This document shows, piece after piece, positions 1 through 5,357 of a stretch of 5,357 nt of DNA. Both the position numbers and the translations under genes were made by a program. Position 1 is the first letter of the stretch, and each line of letters starts with the position of its first letter. Source of the DNA: Flavobacteriaceae bacterium (GTDB taxonomy: Bacteria > Bacteroidota > Bacteroidia > Flavobacteriales > Flavobacteriaceae); NCBI GenBank assembly GCA_018608735.1, contig JABAYZ010000288.1, positions 1-5,357 on the forward strand, read 5' to 3'. The notes under the pieces are model-generated. The model was not told the origin of the DNA. It saw only the letters and a list, made by a program, of their open reading frames with translations, and ran no database searches.

Positions 1-2
1 TA

Positions 3-170
3 GTTTTAGGAATTACTTTGATTTTAATTTCAGAATTTCGAAAAACCAAAGACCTTGTCATAGAAATTGCAGGGCTTTGTCTACTGATGGTTGCTTTGTA
101 TCAGTTATCTGTAGGAATTGAAGATCGACCAACAAAAGATTCACATATCGAAAATGAAGAAGAAGAATGA
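3..170 (+). CDS. C-terminal fragment of a small membrane protein (5' end outside window)
   Basis: An open frame enters from the left edge and runs for 55 codons to a TGA at 168-170. It reads as the end of one hydrophobic segment (VLGITLILIS), a short charged loop (EFRKTKD), a second transmembrane helix (about LVIEIAGLCLLMVALYQL), and a hydrophilic acidic tail ending in four glutamates. The basic loop between the two helices suggests that this loop is cytoplasmic. No family could be recognised, and the true start lies upstream of the window because the fragment begins inside a hydrophobic stretch. Its TGA overlaps the ATG of the Smr gene (ATGA at 167-170), which suggests co-transcription and translational coupling. 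The frame, the helix and the junction are seen directly; that it is a real gene is inferred from them. Function unknown. Confidence 0.72.
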   Translation, partial: VLGITLILISEFRKTKDLVIEIAGLCLLMVALYQLSVGIEDRPTKDSHIENEEEE

Positions 171-727
171 AGTTTGAACTCAATGATTTAGTAGCGGTTT
201 TGGATGATGATCTCTCAGGAACGGTCACCAAAATTGATGGTTTGAAAATTACAGTAGCCACAACCAATGGTTTTGAGTTGATGTTTGAAGCCAATGAGTT
301 GGTAAAAATAAAAGACAACCAGATAATGGATCGCTCTGTATTTTCGGGGAAATCCTTAGAAAGTGTCTTATCTGAAAAGGAAACTAAAAAACGTCAGAAC
401 CCTCCAAAAATTTCATCAAAGGAACGGACTCAACCCGCTATGGAAGTGGATTTACACATCAACCAATTGGTGAAAAACACTCGAGGAATGCAAAATCATG
501 AGATGCTAAATTTACAGCTAGATACTGCCAAACGCCGACTGGAATTTGCGTTTCAAAATCGCATACAACGCGTCGTATTTATTCATGGCGTAGGGGAAGG
601 GGTTCTAAAATTAGAACTGGAGTACCTTTTTAAGCGTTACGAAGGTCTAAAGTATTATGATGCCAATTATCAGAAATATGGACAAGGGGCCACAGAAGTT
701 TATATTTTTCAGTCTAAAACAGCTTAA
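167..727 (+). CDS. Smr-domain protein with N-terminal KOW/SH3-like domain (MutS2-tail-like)
   Basis: This is a 186-residue soluble protein. Residues about 3-48 are a compact beta-rich domain (NDLVAVLDDDLSGTV, then NGFELMFEANELVKI) that resembles the KOW/SH3-like domain before the Smr domain in MutS2. A charged, low-complexity linker spans about 50-90. Residues about 92-182 form a Smr domain, with the DLH motif at 95-97 and the signature loop HGVGEGVLK at 140-148. In the Smr family, DxH is linked to endonuclease activity (SmrB/Cue2 type) and HGxGxG to nucleic-acid binding. The position after DLH is isoleucine rather than the usual glycine. There is no MutS ATPase core, so this is neither MutS nor MutS2. 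Annotation pipelines usually call such proteins 'Smr/MutS family' or 'DUF2027'. The start overlaps the upstream stop (ATGA), fixing the start and implying an operon. The TAA overlaps the stop of the convergent lipoprotein gene. A role in RNA or DNA cleavage or ribosome-collision handling is inference. Confidence 0.9.
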   Translation: MKFELNDLVAVLDDDLSGTVTKIDGLKITVATTNGFELMFEANELVKIKDNQIMDRSVFSGKSLESVLSEKETKKRQNPPKISSKERTQPAMEVDLHINQLVKNTRGMQNHEMLNLQLDTAKRRLEFAFQNRIQRVVFIHGVGEGVLKLELEYLFKRYEGLKYYDANYQKYGQGATEVYIFQSKTA

Positions 728-737
728 TAGACAAGCT
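721..737. terminator. Weak symmetric hairpin over the convergent stop codons
   Basis: AGCTT (721-725) and AAGCT (733-737) form a 5-bp inverted repeat around a 7-nt loop. On the plus strand it is followed by CGTTTT. On the minus strand it is followed by GTTTT. It lies on the overlapping TAA stops of the Smr gene and the lipoprotein gene, the place where a shared bidirectional terminator would be expected. The stem is short and only 2 of its 5 pairs are G-C, so it may be chance. Confidence 0.25.
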
Positions 738-1593
738 CGTTTTCGAAGGTGCCTAGCACAAAATTATCCGTTGCTAAAATTGACAAATCAATATTTTCTA
801 GGATGACAATAATCTTGAATGTACGCGTAAAAACATTAGGTTTTGTGGCCGTAACATCATAAGCATCATTAACCGTATTATCTAAAAACCGTGCAACCGA
901 AGCGCCAACAGCTAAATCATCAAATAAGTTTCCGTTGTTATCCTCATCTTCCAAAATTGTTGGCGTACCATCATTGTCGTCATCCATATCCAAATAATCT
1001 GGAGTGCCATCGTCATCGGTATCTTGCGCATCTAAAAGATCGCCATCGCCATTAGGATCTGGTCTTTCGTTGATTGTAGGCACATTATCGCCATCATCAT
1101 CATTGTCTTTATAATTGGGAATGGTATCACCATCGGTATCACCAACAAATTCAAGAGCATTTGGAACACCATCATTATCATCATCTTCAAAAGTAGAGGT
1201 AAAAATCACACTTCCATTAGCCGCTTCATAGTCTTGAATTACAGAAACACTAGACTCTGGAATATCTTGACAAATGTAAGTATTAGGGTCACCAGTATAC
1301 GTACGGTAAATGAAACGCACTGTACTTTTATTAATCGTCATCAGTTCTATGTCCCCTGAATTTACAGGATTAAAAATTGCTTCTGCCTGTGCATTATTTG
1401 GAAATAACAGTGCTAACGATTCATAAGGATCTTCTCTGGTGTCAAATAAAATATAATTTGATGACGTACTGTCGCCACAACGTGTTAGGTTTTGGTCAAA
1501 ATCGAGTTGAACACTAAGAACGTCTCCATCATCACAAGATAAAAAAAGACACCCACAAAAAATTAAGAGTATTAAAGATCGCATATCAAACAT
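724..1593 (-). CDS. Predicted lipoprotein with thrombospondin type-3-like Asp-rich repeats
   Basis: This 289-residue envelope protein has unknown function. Residues 1-19 are a lipoprotein signal peptide with a hydrophobic core (SLILLIFCGCLF), and C20 in FLSC is the likely lipidated cysteine. C20 is followed at once by DDGD, similar to the acidic lipoprotein export signals that send Bacteroidota lipoproteins to the cell surface. Residues about 21-135 form a beta-type domain with C39 and C108, a possible disulfide pair. Residues about 136-225 carry several D-rich motifs (DDDNDGVPNALE, DTDGDTIPNYKD, DTDDDGTPDYLD, DDDNDGTPTILE) typical of thrombospondin type-3/OmpA-linker calcium-binding repeats. 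About 65 residues follow, with no OmpA peptidoglycan-binding domain and no type IX sorting domain visible. A second in-frame ATG at codon 4 (1582-1584) is a plausible true start, giving MRSLILL. The gene is monocistronic in appearance: divergent from the desulfurase and convergent with the Smr gene. Calcium binding and surface location are inferred from the motifs. Confidence 0.85.
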   Translation of the reverse strand: MFDMRSLILLIFCGCLFLSCDDGDVLSVQLDFDQNLTRCGDSTSSNYILFDTREDPYESLALLFPNNAQAEAIFNPVNSGDIELMTINKSTVRFIYRTYTGDPNTYICQDIPESSVSVIQDYEAANGSVIFTSTFEDDDNDGVPNALEFVGDTDGDTIPNYKDNDDDGDNVPTINERPDPNGDGDLLDAQDTDDDGTPDYLDMDDDNDGTPTILEDEDNNGNLFDDLAVGASVARFLDNTVNDAYDVTATKPNVFTRTFKIIVILENIDLSILATDNFVLGTFENELVY

Positions 1594-1600
1594 ATTTTCA

Positions 1601-1608
1601 CAAAAGTA
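1601..1608 (-). promoter_or_regulatory. Candidate -7 promoter element of the lipoprotein gene
   Basis: Read on the minus strand, this is TACTTTTG, an exact match to the Bacteroidota housekeeping -7 consensus TAnnTTTG. No TTG lies 17-23 nt upstream; the nearest is 33 nt away, so the -33 half is missing or degenerate. Only 7 nt separate the box from the ATG at 1593, so transcription would begin within a few bases of that codon. The mRNA would be leaderless, or it would have a leader of about 10 nt if translation starts at codon 4. Confidence 0.5.
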
Positions 1609-1637
1609 ACCGATTTGTTAATTAGTTTGAATATTTT

Positions 1638-1666
1638 TTGTCAATAATTTTATTTGATTAGATTTG
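1638..1666 (+). promoter_or_regulatory. Bacteroidota sigma-A type promoter of the cysteine desulfurase gene
   Basis: TTG at 1638-1640 and TAGATTTG at 1659-1666 are separated by 18 nt. This matches the Bacteroidota primary-sigma consensus TTG-N17-23-TAnnTTTG in sequence and spacing. The expected transcription start at about 1670-1673 leaves a leader of only some 11-14 nt before the ATG at 1684. Consensus match and spacing are seen directly; activity is inferred. Confidence 0.7.
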
Positions 1667-1683
1667 TTTAAAATTAAAGCTTC

Positions 1684-2838
1684 ATGAAATCAATATACTT
1701 AGACAATGCGGCGACATCTCAAGTCAGAGATGAGGTGATTGATAAGATGTCTGCAGTATTAAAATCCAATTATGGTAATCCGTCTTCAATGCACGGCTAT
1801 GGCCGATCTTCAAAATCAATTATTGAAAACTGTCGCAAACGTATTGCGTCACATTTTAATGCTTTGTCTTCAGAAATTGTATTTACAGCAGGGGGTACGG
1901 AAGCTGATAATCTCGTGTTATGTTCTGCGGTTAGAGATTTGAACGTCACTCACATTATAACGTCTAAAATTGAGCATCATGCGGTGCTTCATACTGTTGA
2001 ACAACTGGCTGTAGCGTATAAAATTGATGTTAGTTATGTTGATGTATTAGCCAATGGCACTCTAGATTACCAACATCTTGAAACGCTGTTAAAATCCACA
2101 AAAAAAACTTTGGTATCTCTGATGCATGTCAATAACGAGATCGGGACAATTTTAGACCTCCAAAAAGTAGCGGACTTGTGTCAGTCTAATGGCGCACTTT
2201 TTCACAGTGATTCTGTGCAGTCCGTGGGGCATTACCATTTAGATTTAAAAACAACACCCGTTGATTTTTTAGCGGCTAGTGCACATAAATTTCATGGACC
2301 TAAAGGCATTGGCTTTGTGTTTATCCGAAAAAATTCTGGCCTGAAACCCTTGATTATTGGAGGGACGCAAGAACGAGGCGTCCGAGCAGGTACAGAAAGC
2401 ATTCATGACATTGTAGGTTTGGACGAATCGTTGGCATTGTCCTATCAGAATTTAGCGTCCGAAAAAACTTATGTTAAGGGCTTAAAATCCTATTTTGTAG
2501 ATCAATTAAAAGCACAGATTCCAGATTTGAAATTTAATGGTTCTTGTTGTGATCCTGAAATTAGCACTTATACACTTGTCAATGTTTGCCTACCAGTTTC
2601 TGAAGCCGATGCACCTATGTTTCTGTTTCAATTGGATTTAAAGGGCATCGCTTGTTCCAAAGGCAGTGCTTGTCAGAGTGGAAGCGGAAAAAGTTCTCAT
2701 GTATTGGCAGAAATACTTTCCGAAGAAGATTTAAAGAAACCCTCTATACGGTTTTCGTTTAGCATTTATAACACCAAAAAAGAAATCGATACTGTGGTTG
2801 ACACTCTCGCAGAACTAATTAATGTTACAGTATCCTAA
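1684..2838 (+). CDS. Cysteine desulfurase, NifS/IscS-like (class V aminotransferase fold)
   Basis: This PLP enzyme converts L-cysteine to L-alanine and passes the sulfur as a persulfide to acceptors for Fe-S clusters, thiolated tRNA or other cofactors, in the cytoplasm. The 384-residue protein is complete. It starts with the family hallmark YLDNAATS (5-12). Other motifs are GGTEADN (70-76), EHHAVLH (97-103, whose first His should stack on PLP), MHVNNEIGT (147-155), HSDSVQSVG (174-182), SAHKFHGPKG (199-208, with K202 as the Schiff-base lysine), GGTQERGVRAGTES (226-239), and a group-I catalytic loop CSKGSACQSGSG with C330 as the persulfide cysteine. R356 matches the conserved substrate-binding arginine in the C-terminal RFSF motif. 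It lacks the roughly 20-residue tail with which E. coli IscS binds IscU, and no iscU, iscA, suf or mnmA gene is adjacent. A stand-alone role, for example in tRNA thiolation, is therefore possible but unproven. The start is fixed by motif position and by the upstream promoter. The stop overlaps the convergent receptor gene. Confidence 0.96.
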   Translation: MKSIYLDNAATSQVRDEVIDKMSAVLKSNYGNPSSMHGYGRSSKSIIENCRKRIASHFNALSSEIVFTAGGTEADNLVLCSAVRDLNVTHIITSKIEHHAVLHTVEQLAVAYKIDVSYVDVLANGTLDYQHLETLLKSTKKTLVSLMHVNNEIGTILDLQKVADLCQSNGALFHSDSVQSVGHYHLDLKTTPVDFLAASAHKFHGPKGIGFVFIRKNSGLKPLIIGGTQERGVRAGTESIHDIVGLDESLALSYQNLASEKTYVKGLKSYFVDQLKAQIPDLKFNGSCCDPEISTYTLVNVCLPVSEADAPMFLFQLDLKGIACSKGSACQSGSGKSSHVLAEILSEEDLKKPSIRFSFSIYNTKKEIDTVVDTLAELINVTVS

Positions 2839-5300
2839 AAACGCATTCCTAACCTTACATTAAACACACGTGGCGTTAAATAGTTGGGGATAGAATATTG
2901 ACGTTTCGAATATATATCACGTACCCATGTATTGGTTATAGAATTTTGGACATCAAACATGTTGAAAATTTCTATACCTACAGATAATTCTTCGAATTTA
3001 CTTTTCCAGCCTTTTGTTTTTGGGTTTTTAGCATCAATAATTACGTAGGACATTCCCACATCAGCGCGTTTATAATCTGGTAAACGGTTTTGATAATTAT
3101 AGGGACTGGCATAGCTAGGGGAGCCACCTGGAACTCCTGTATTATACACCAAGTTGAGATACATTTTCATATTTGGAAGTTTAGGCACATAATCCTGAAA
3201 AAGTATTCCAAATTTTAATCGTTGATCTGTTGGTCGAGCGATATAACCTTGATTATCAATATTTTCTTCTGTTTTGAGATAGCCAAAAGAAAACCAAGAT
3301 TCTGTTCCTGGAACAAATTCGCCATTTAAACGCAAGTCTAAGCCATAAGCATAGGCTTTAGCAGTATTAGAAGCCACATAACGAATCCTTACATTCTCTA
3401 CAGTATAGGGGTTTACATCGGATAGATTTTTATAATAGGCCTCTGAGATGAGCTTAAAAGGGCGGTCCCACATTTCAAAACTATAATCATTGGCAAGGAC
3501 TAAATGAAAGGACTGTTGAGCCTTAACGTTGCTATTAACGATTCCGTCACTATCCCTAAGTTCTCTGTAAAATGGGGGTTGGTAATATAGCCCGCCACTC
3601 AAACGAAATAACATGTCTTTATTCCAATCGGGTTTAATTGCCAATTGTGCTCTAGGGCTAAACACGCCTTGAGCTGTTTTTGAAATGCCATCACCCTGTA
3701 CTGACCACTGATGATATCGGGCCCCGACATTGGCATACACTTCATGATTTCCAATGAAACCACGTCTGTTCCATTGCCCGTAGACTTGCACACGGTTAAT
3801 CTGTGTACTATTAGTCGATCGGATATTTTTATATGGTACTAATGGGCCTTCGTAAGCCGTATAAGGCTGATCATTAAAACTATTTATGTTTGGAGGGTTT
3901 ACTGAAAACCCTGCCGAATCAATAACTTCCCATTCTACGATACGATCTCGTATATCTTCATTGGTATATTTTACTGACCATTCGAAATTATTTTCTCCAC
4001 GTTCCAAATGGCCTTTATGTTCAATAGTTGTTATTAAGGCATCCAGATCATTTCGTGCATGGTTAATTTGAGAGCCAATGCCCTCTGAAAATTCAACATC
4101 ACCCAAGTCTTCATCACCAATATTACTATTCACTTCTCCTAATCGGTATTGCGCTAGAATGTCAAAATACTCCTGTTCGGTGGTGTGAAAGGTAGAGGTA
4201 ATCAGTTTTAATGTAAGGTTTTCATTTACAAAATAACTCCCTTTGAATGCCCCAAAATAGGTTTGGTACCTATCATTTTCTTGTCCTTGATAGAACACTA
4301 AGAGCGCTATTGGATCTTGTAGTGTTCCAAAATTCGTTTGACGACTTTGAGGTTCGTATTTATAATCATTAAGGGCTAAATTTCCTAAAAAGCTTAGATG
4401 AAACTTATCTGAAAATTTATAAGTGAGGTAGGTTTGAGCATCAGCAAATTTAGGAGTAAAATTTGTTTCCGTTTCTTTGGATTCTACTAGTAGGCTGTTA
4501 TCCCTATAACGAAGACCTACCAATGCTGAAAACTTGGAGTCTTTACTAATACTTTCTGCCGTAAGACTACCTCCTAATAAACTTAAATCTGCTTGCACTC
4601 CAAAGCCAATTGGTGTTCTGTAGGTAATATCTAAAACAGAGGATAATTTATCACCATATTTGGCTTGAAACCCACCAGCAGTAAAATCTAAATTTTGTAC
4701 CATATCCGAATTCACAAAACTGAGTCCCTCTTGCTGACCTGAACGTACCAAAAACGGACGATAAACTTCAATCTCATTAACATAGACGAGGTTTTCATCA
4801 AAATTACCGCCTCTAACAGAATATTGTGTGCTCAGTTCATTTGAAATATTTACTCCAGGAAGTGTTTTTAATAAATTTTCTACGCCTGGTTGTGCGCCTT
4901 TGATGGTGCGTATGATTTGCGGAGAAATGGTGGTGACGCCTTCTAATTCTTTTCGTTTTGAACCTCTGATAACAATAGTTTCAATTTGCTCATAATTAAT
5001 TTTTAGTACTGGGTTAAACTCAAGTTCCTCTCCGTTTTTTAAATTAAAAGACGCTTCTAAATACTTGTAGTTTAAGTGTGAAAATCGAATTTTAACAGTA
5101 CTATCCGCAGGAATTTTTAACATATAAAACCCATTTATATTGGTAGTGGTGCCGTTGTTCTCCGAAATAACATTTACACCATCTATGGGCTGATTAAGTT
5201 CATCAAGAATAATGCCCCTAAGAGTTGCCGATTGGCTTGTTGCTATTGCTGGTAAGATTAAAATTAAGAATAATATCTTATTTAGAGTGTTTGATTTCAA
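2835..5300 (-). CDS. TonB-dependent outer-membrane receptor with carboxypeptidase-regulatory-like domain
   Basis: This 821-residue receptor should import a ligand across the outer membrane using TonB-ExbBD energy. Residues 1 to about 22 are a signal peptide (K2 and K8, core ILFLILILP, likely cleavage near ATSQ). Residues about 25-100 form a carboxypeptidase-D regulatory-like Ig domain (TLRGIILDELNQPIDGVNV, then NINGFYMLKIPA). ETIVIRG (107-113) is a probable TonB box. The plug spans about 120-228 and includes LKTLPGVNISNE, SVRGGNFDENLVYVNEIEVY and GGFQAKYGDKLSSVLDI. The rest is a beta-barrel ending in a C-terminal phenylalanine (VRLGMRF), the usual outer-membrane assembly signal. No susD-like partner gene is present downstream, so glycan import is not supported, and the substrate is unknown. 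The start codon is TTG (5298-5300). An in-frame TAA lies five codons upstream, and the first in-frame ATG is at codon 60, beyond the signal peptide, so TTG is the best choice. No frameshift or truncation is seen. Confidence 0.95.
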   Translation of the reverse strand: MKSNTLNKILFLILILPAIATSQSATLRGIILDELNQPIDGVNVISENNGTTTNINGFYMLKIPADSTVKIRFSHLNYKYLEASFNLKNGEELEFNPVLKINYEQIETIVIRGSKRKELEGVTTISPQIIRTIKGAQPGVENLLKTLPGVNISNELSTQYSVRGGNFDENLVYVNEIEVYRPFLVRSGQQEGLSFVNSDMVQNLDFTAGGFQAKYGDKLSSVLDITYRTPIGFGVQADLSLLGGSLTAESISKDSKFSALVGLRYRDNSLLVESKETETNFTPKFADAQTYLTYKFSDKFHLSFLGNLALNDYKYEPQSRQTNFGTLQDPIALLVFYQGQENDRYQTYFGAFKGSYFVNENLTLKLITSTFHTTEQEYFDILAQYRLGEVNSNIGDEDLGDVEFSEGIGSQINHARNDLDALITTIEHKGHLERGENNFEWSVKYTNEDIRDRIVEWEVIDSAGFSVNPPNINSFNDQPYTAYEGPLVPYKNIRSTNSTQINRVQVYGQWNRRGFIGNHEVYANVGARYHQWSVQGDGISKTAQGVFSPRAQLAIKPDWNKDMLFRLSGGLYYQPPFYRELRDSDGIVNSNVKAQQSFHLVLANDYSFEMWDRPFKLISEAYYKNLSDVNPYTVENVRIRYVASNTAKAYAYGLDLRLNGEFVPGTESWFSFGYLKTEENIDNQGYIARPTDQRLKFGILFQDYVPKLPNMKMYLNLVYNTGVPGGSPSYASPYNYQNRLPDYKRADVGMSYVIIDAKNPKTKGWKSKFEELSVGIEIFNMFDVQNSITNTWVRDIYSKRQYSIPNYLTPRVFNVRLGMRF

Positions 5301-5335
5301 ATTGGTAAAGTGTTATTTTCTATAAAATATAGTTT

Positions 5336-5343
5336 CAAATGTA
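5336..5343 (-). promoter_or_regulatory. Candidate -7 promoter element of the TonB-dependent receptor gene
   Basis: On the minus strand this reads TACATTTG, an exact match to TAnnTTTG. It lies 35 nt before the TTG start codon, which would give a leader of about 30 nt. The matching -33 TTG would fall beyond the right edge of the window, so only half of the promoter can be examined. The 57 bp upstream of the receptor gene contain nothing else recognisable: no riboswitch and no clear operator such as a Fur box. Confidence 0.5.
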
Positions 5344-5357
5344 GAACTATTTCCAAC

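Larger units (their letters stand above)
1594..1683. other. AT-rich divergent intergenic promoter region
   Basis: These 90 bp lie between the divergent lipoprotein and desulfurase genes and are about 19% G+C, well below the flanking genes. They hold a minus-strand -7 box near the left end and a full plus-strand promoter near the right end. The two core elements are about 30 bp apart, so RNA polymerases on them could interfere with each other. No strong palindrome or riboswitch-like structure is visible. There is no Shine-Dalgarno sequence before either start, which is normal for this phylum. Confidence 0.75.

Noticed and set aside
58..318. 86-codon open frame on the minus strand
   Set aside because: It lies across the membrane-protein/Smr junction, opposite two well-supported plus-strand genes, and its translation shows no domain. 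It is a shadow frame.
950..1190. Repetitive ATC/CAT-rich DNA that might look like a tandem repeat or array
   Set aside because: The repetition is irregular and follows the codons of the Asp-rich protein motifs. There is no constant repeat with unique spacers, so it is neither a CRISPR array nor a satellite.
724..1593. OmpA-family or type IX secreted protein instead of a lipoprotein
   Set aside because: TSP3-like repeats occur in both, but there is no OmpA peptidoglycan-binding motif and no C-terminal sorting domain. The lipobox cysteine followed by acidic residues favours a lipoprotein.
1607..1620. Small inverted repeat TAAC-N6-GTTA next to the lipoprotein -7 box, as a possible operator
   Set aside because: The arms are only 4 bp in very AT-rich DNA, which is expected by chance. 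Without conservation data it cannot be supported.
2831..2892. Possible terminator from TATCC/GGATA and AACGC/GCGTT at the desulfurase-receptor junction
   Set aside because: The arms are 5 bp, separated by unpaired bases and a loop of almost 30 nt, with no T-run. The sequence is fully explained as coding for the receptor's last beta-strands.
3599..3793. 64-codon open frame on the minus strand
   Set aside because: It sits wholly inside the receptor gene in another frame, with no promoter and no recognisable protein features.
3886..4071. 61-codon open frame on the plus strand
   Set aside because: It is antisense inside the barrel-coding part of the receptor and has Ser/Arg-rich chance composition. 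There is no sign of a real gene.

Overview
The window looks like chromosomal DNA of a Bacteroidota bacterium, most likely a member of the Flavobacteriaceae. The evidence is low GC content, a TonB-dependent receptor with the N-terminal carboxypeptidase-regulatory-like domain typical of this phylum, a lipoprotein with an acidic stretch right after its lipobox cysteine, no Shine-Dalgarno sequences, and three matches to the Bacteroidota -7 promoter element TAnnTTTG. Nothing points to a mobile element, phage or recent transfer. No RNA gene, CRISPR array or insertion sequence was found.

Layout: (1) 3-170, plus strand: the C-terminal end of a small membrane protein, cut by the window edge. (2) 167-727, plus strand: a short KOW/SH3-like plus Smr-domain protein, joined to gene 1 by an ATGA stop/start overlap. 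(3) 724-1593, minus strand: a predicted lipoprotein with aspartate-rich thrombospondin type-3-like calcium-binding repeats. It converges on gene 2, and the two stop codons overlap on TTAA. (4) 1594-1683: a 90-bp AT-rich divergent promoter region with one complete promoter (TTG-N18-TAGATTTG) facing right and one -7 element facing left. (5) 1684-2838, plus strand: a stand-alone class-V aminotransferase-fold cysteine desulfurase of the NifS/IscS group. (6) 2835-5300, minus strand: a full-length TonB-dependent outer-membrane receptor that converges on gene 5, again with 4-bp overlapping stops, and starts at a TTG codon. (7) 5301-5357: its leader with a -7 box.

The genes do not form one pathway. 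The membrane protein and the Smr protein are probably one operon. The desulfurase likely supplies sulfur for cofactors or tRNA thiolation. The lipoprotein and the receptor are envelope proteins of unknown ligand. The packing is very tight: three of the gene junctions are 4-bp overlaps, and almost all regulatory information is in the 90-bp divergent spacer and the region upstream of the receptor. I see no convincing new system here. The points most worth checking are the miniature MutS2-tail-like Smr protein, the near-leaderless lipoprotein start, the receptor's TTG start and the terminator-free convergent overlaps.
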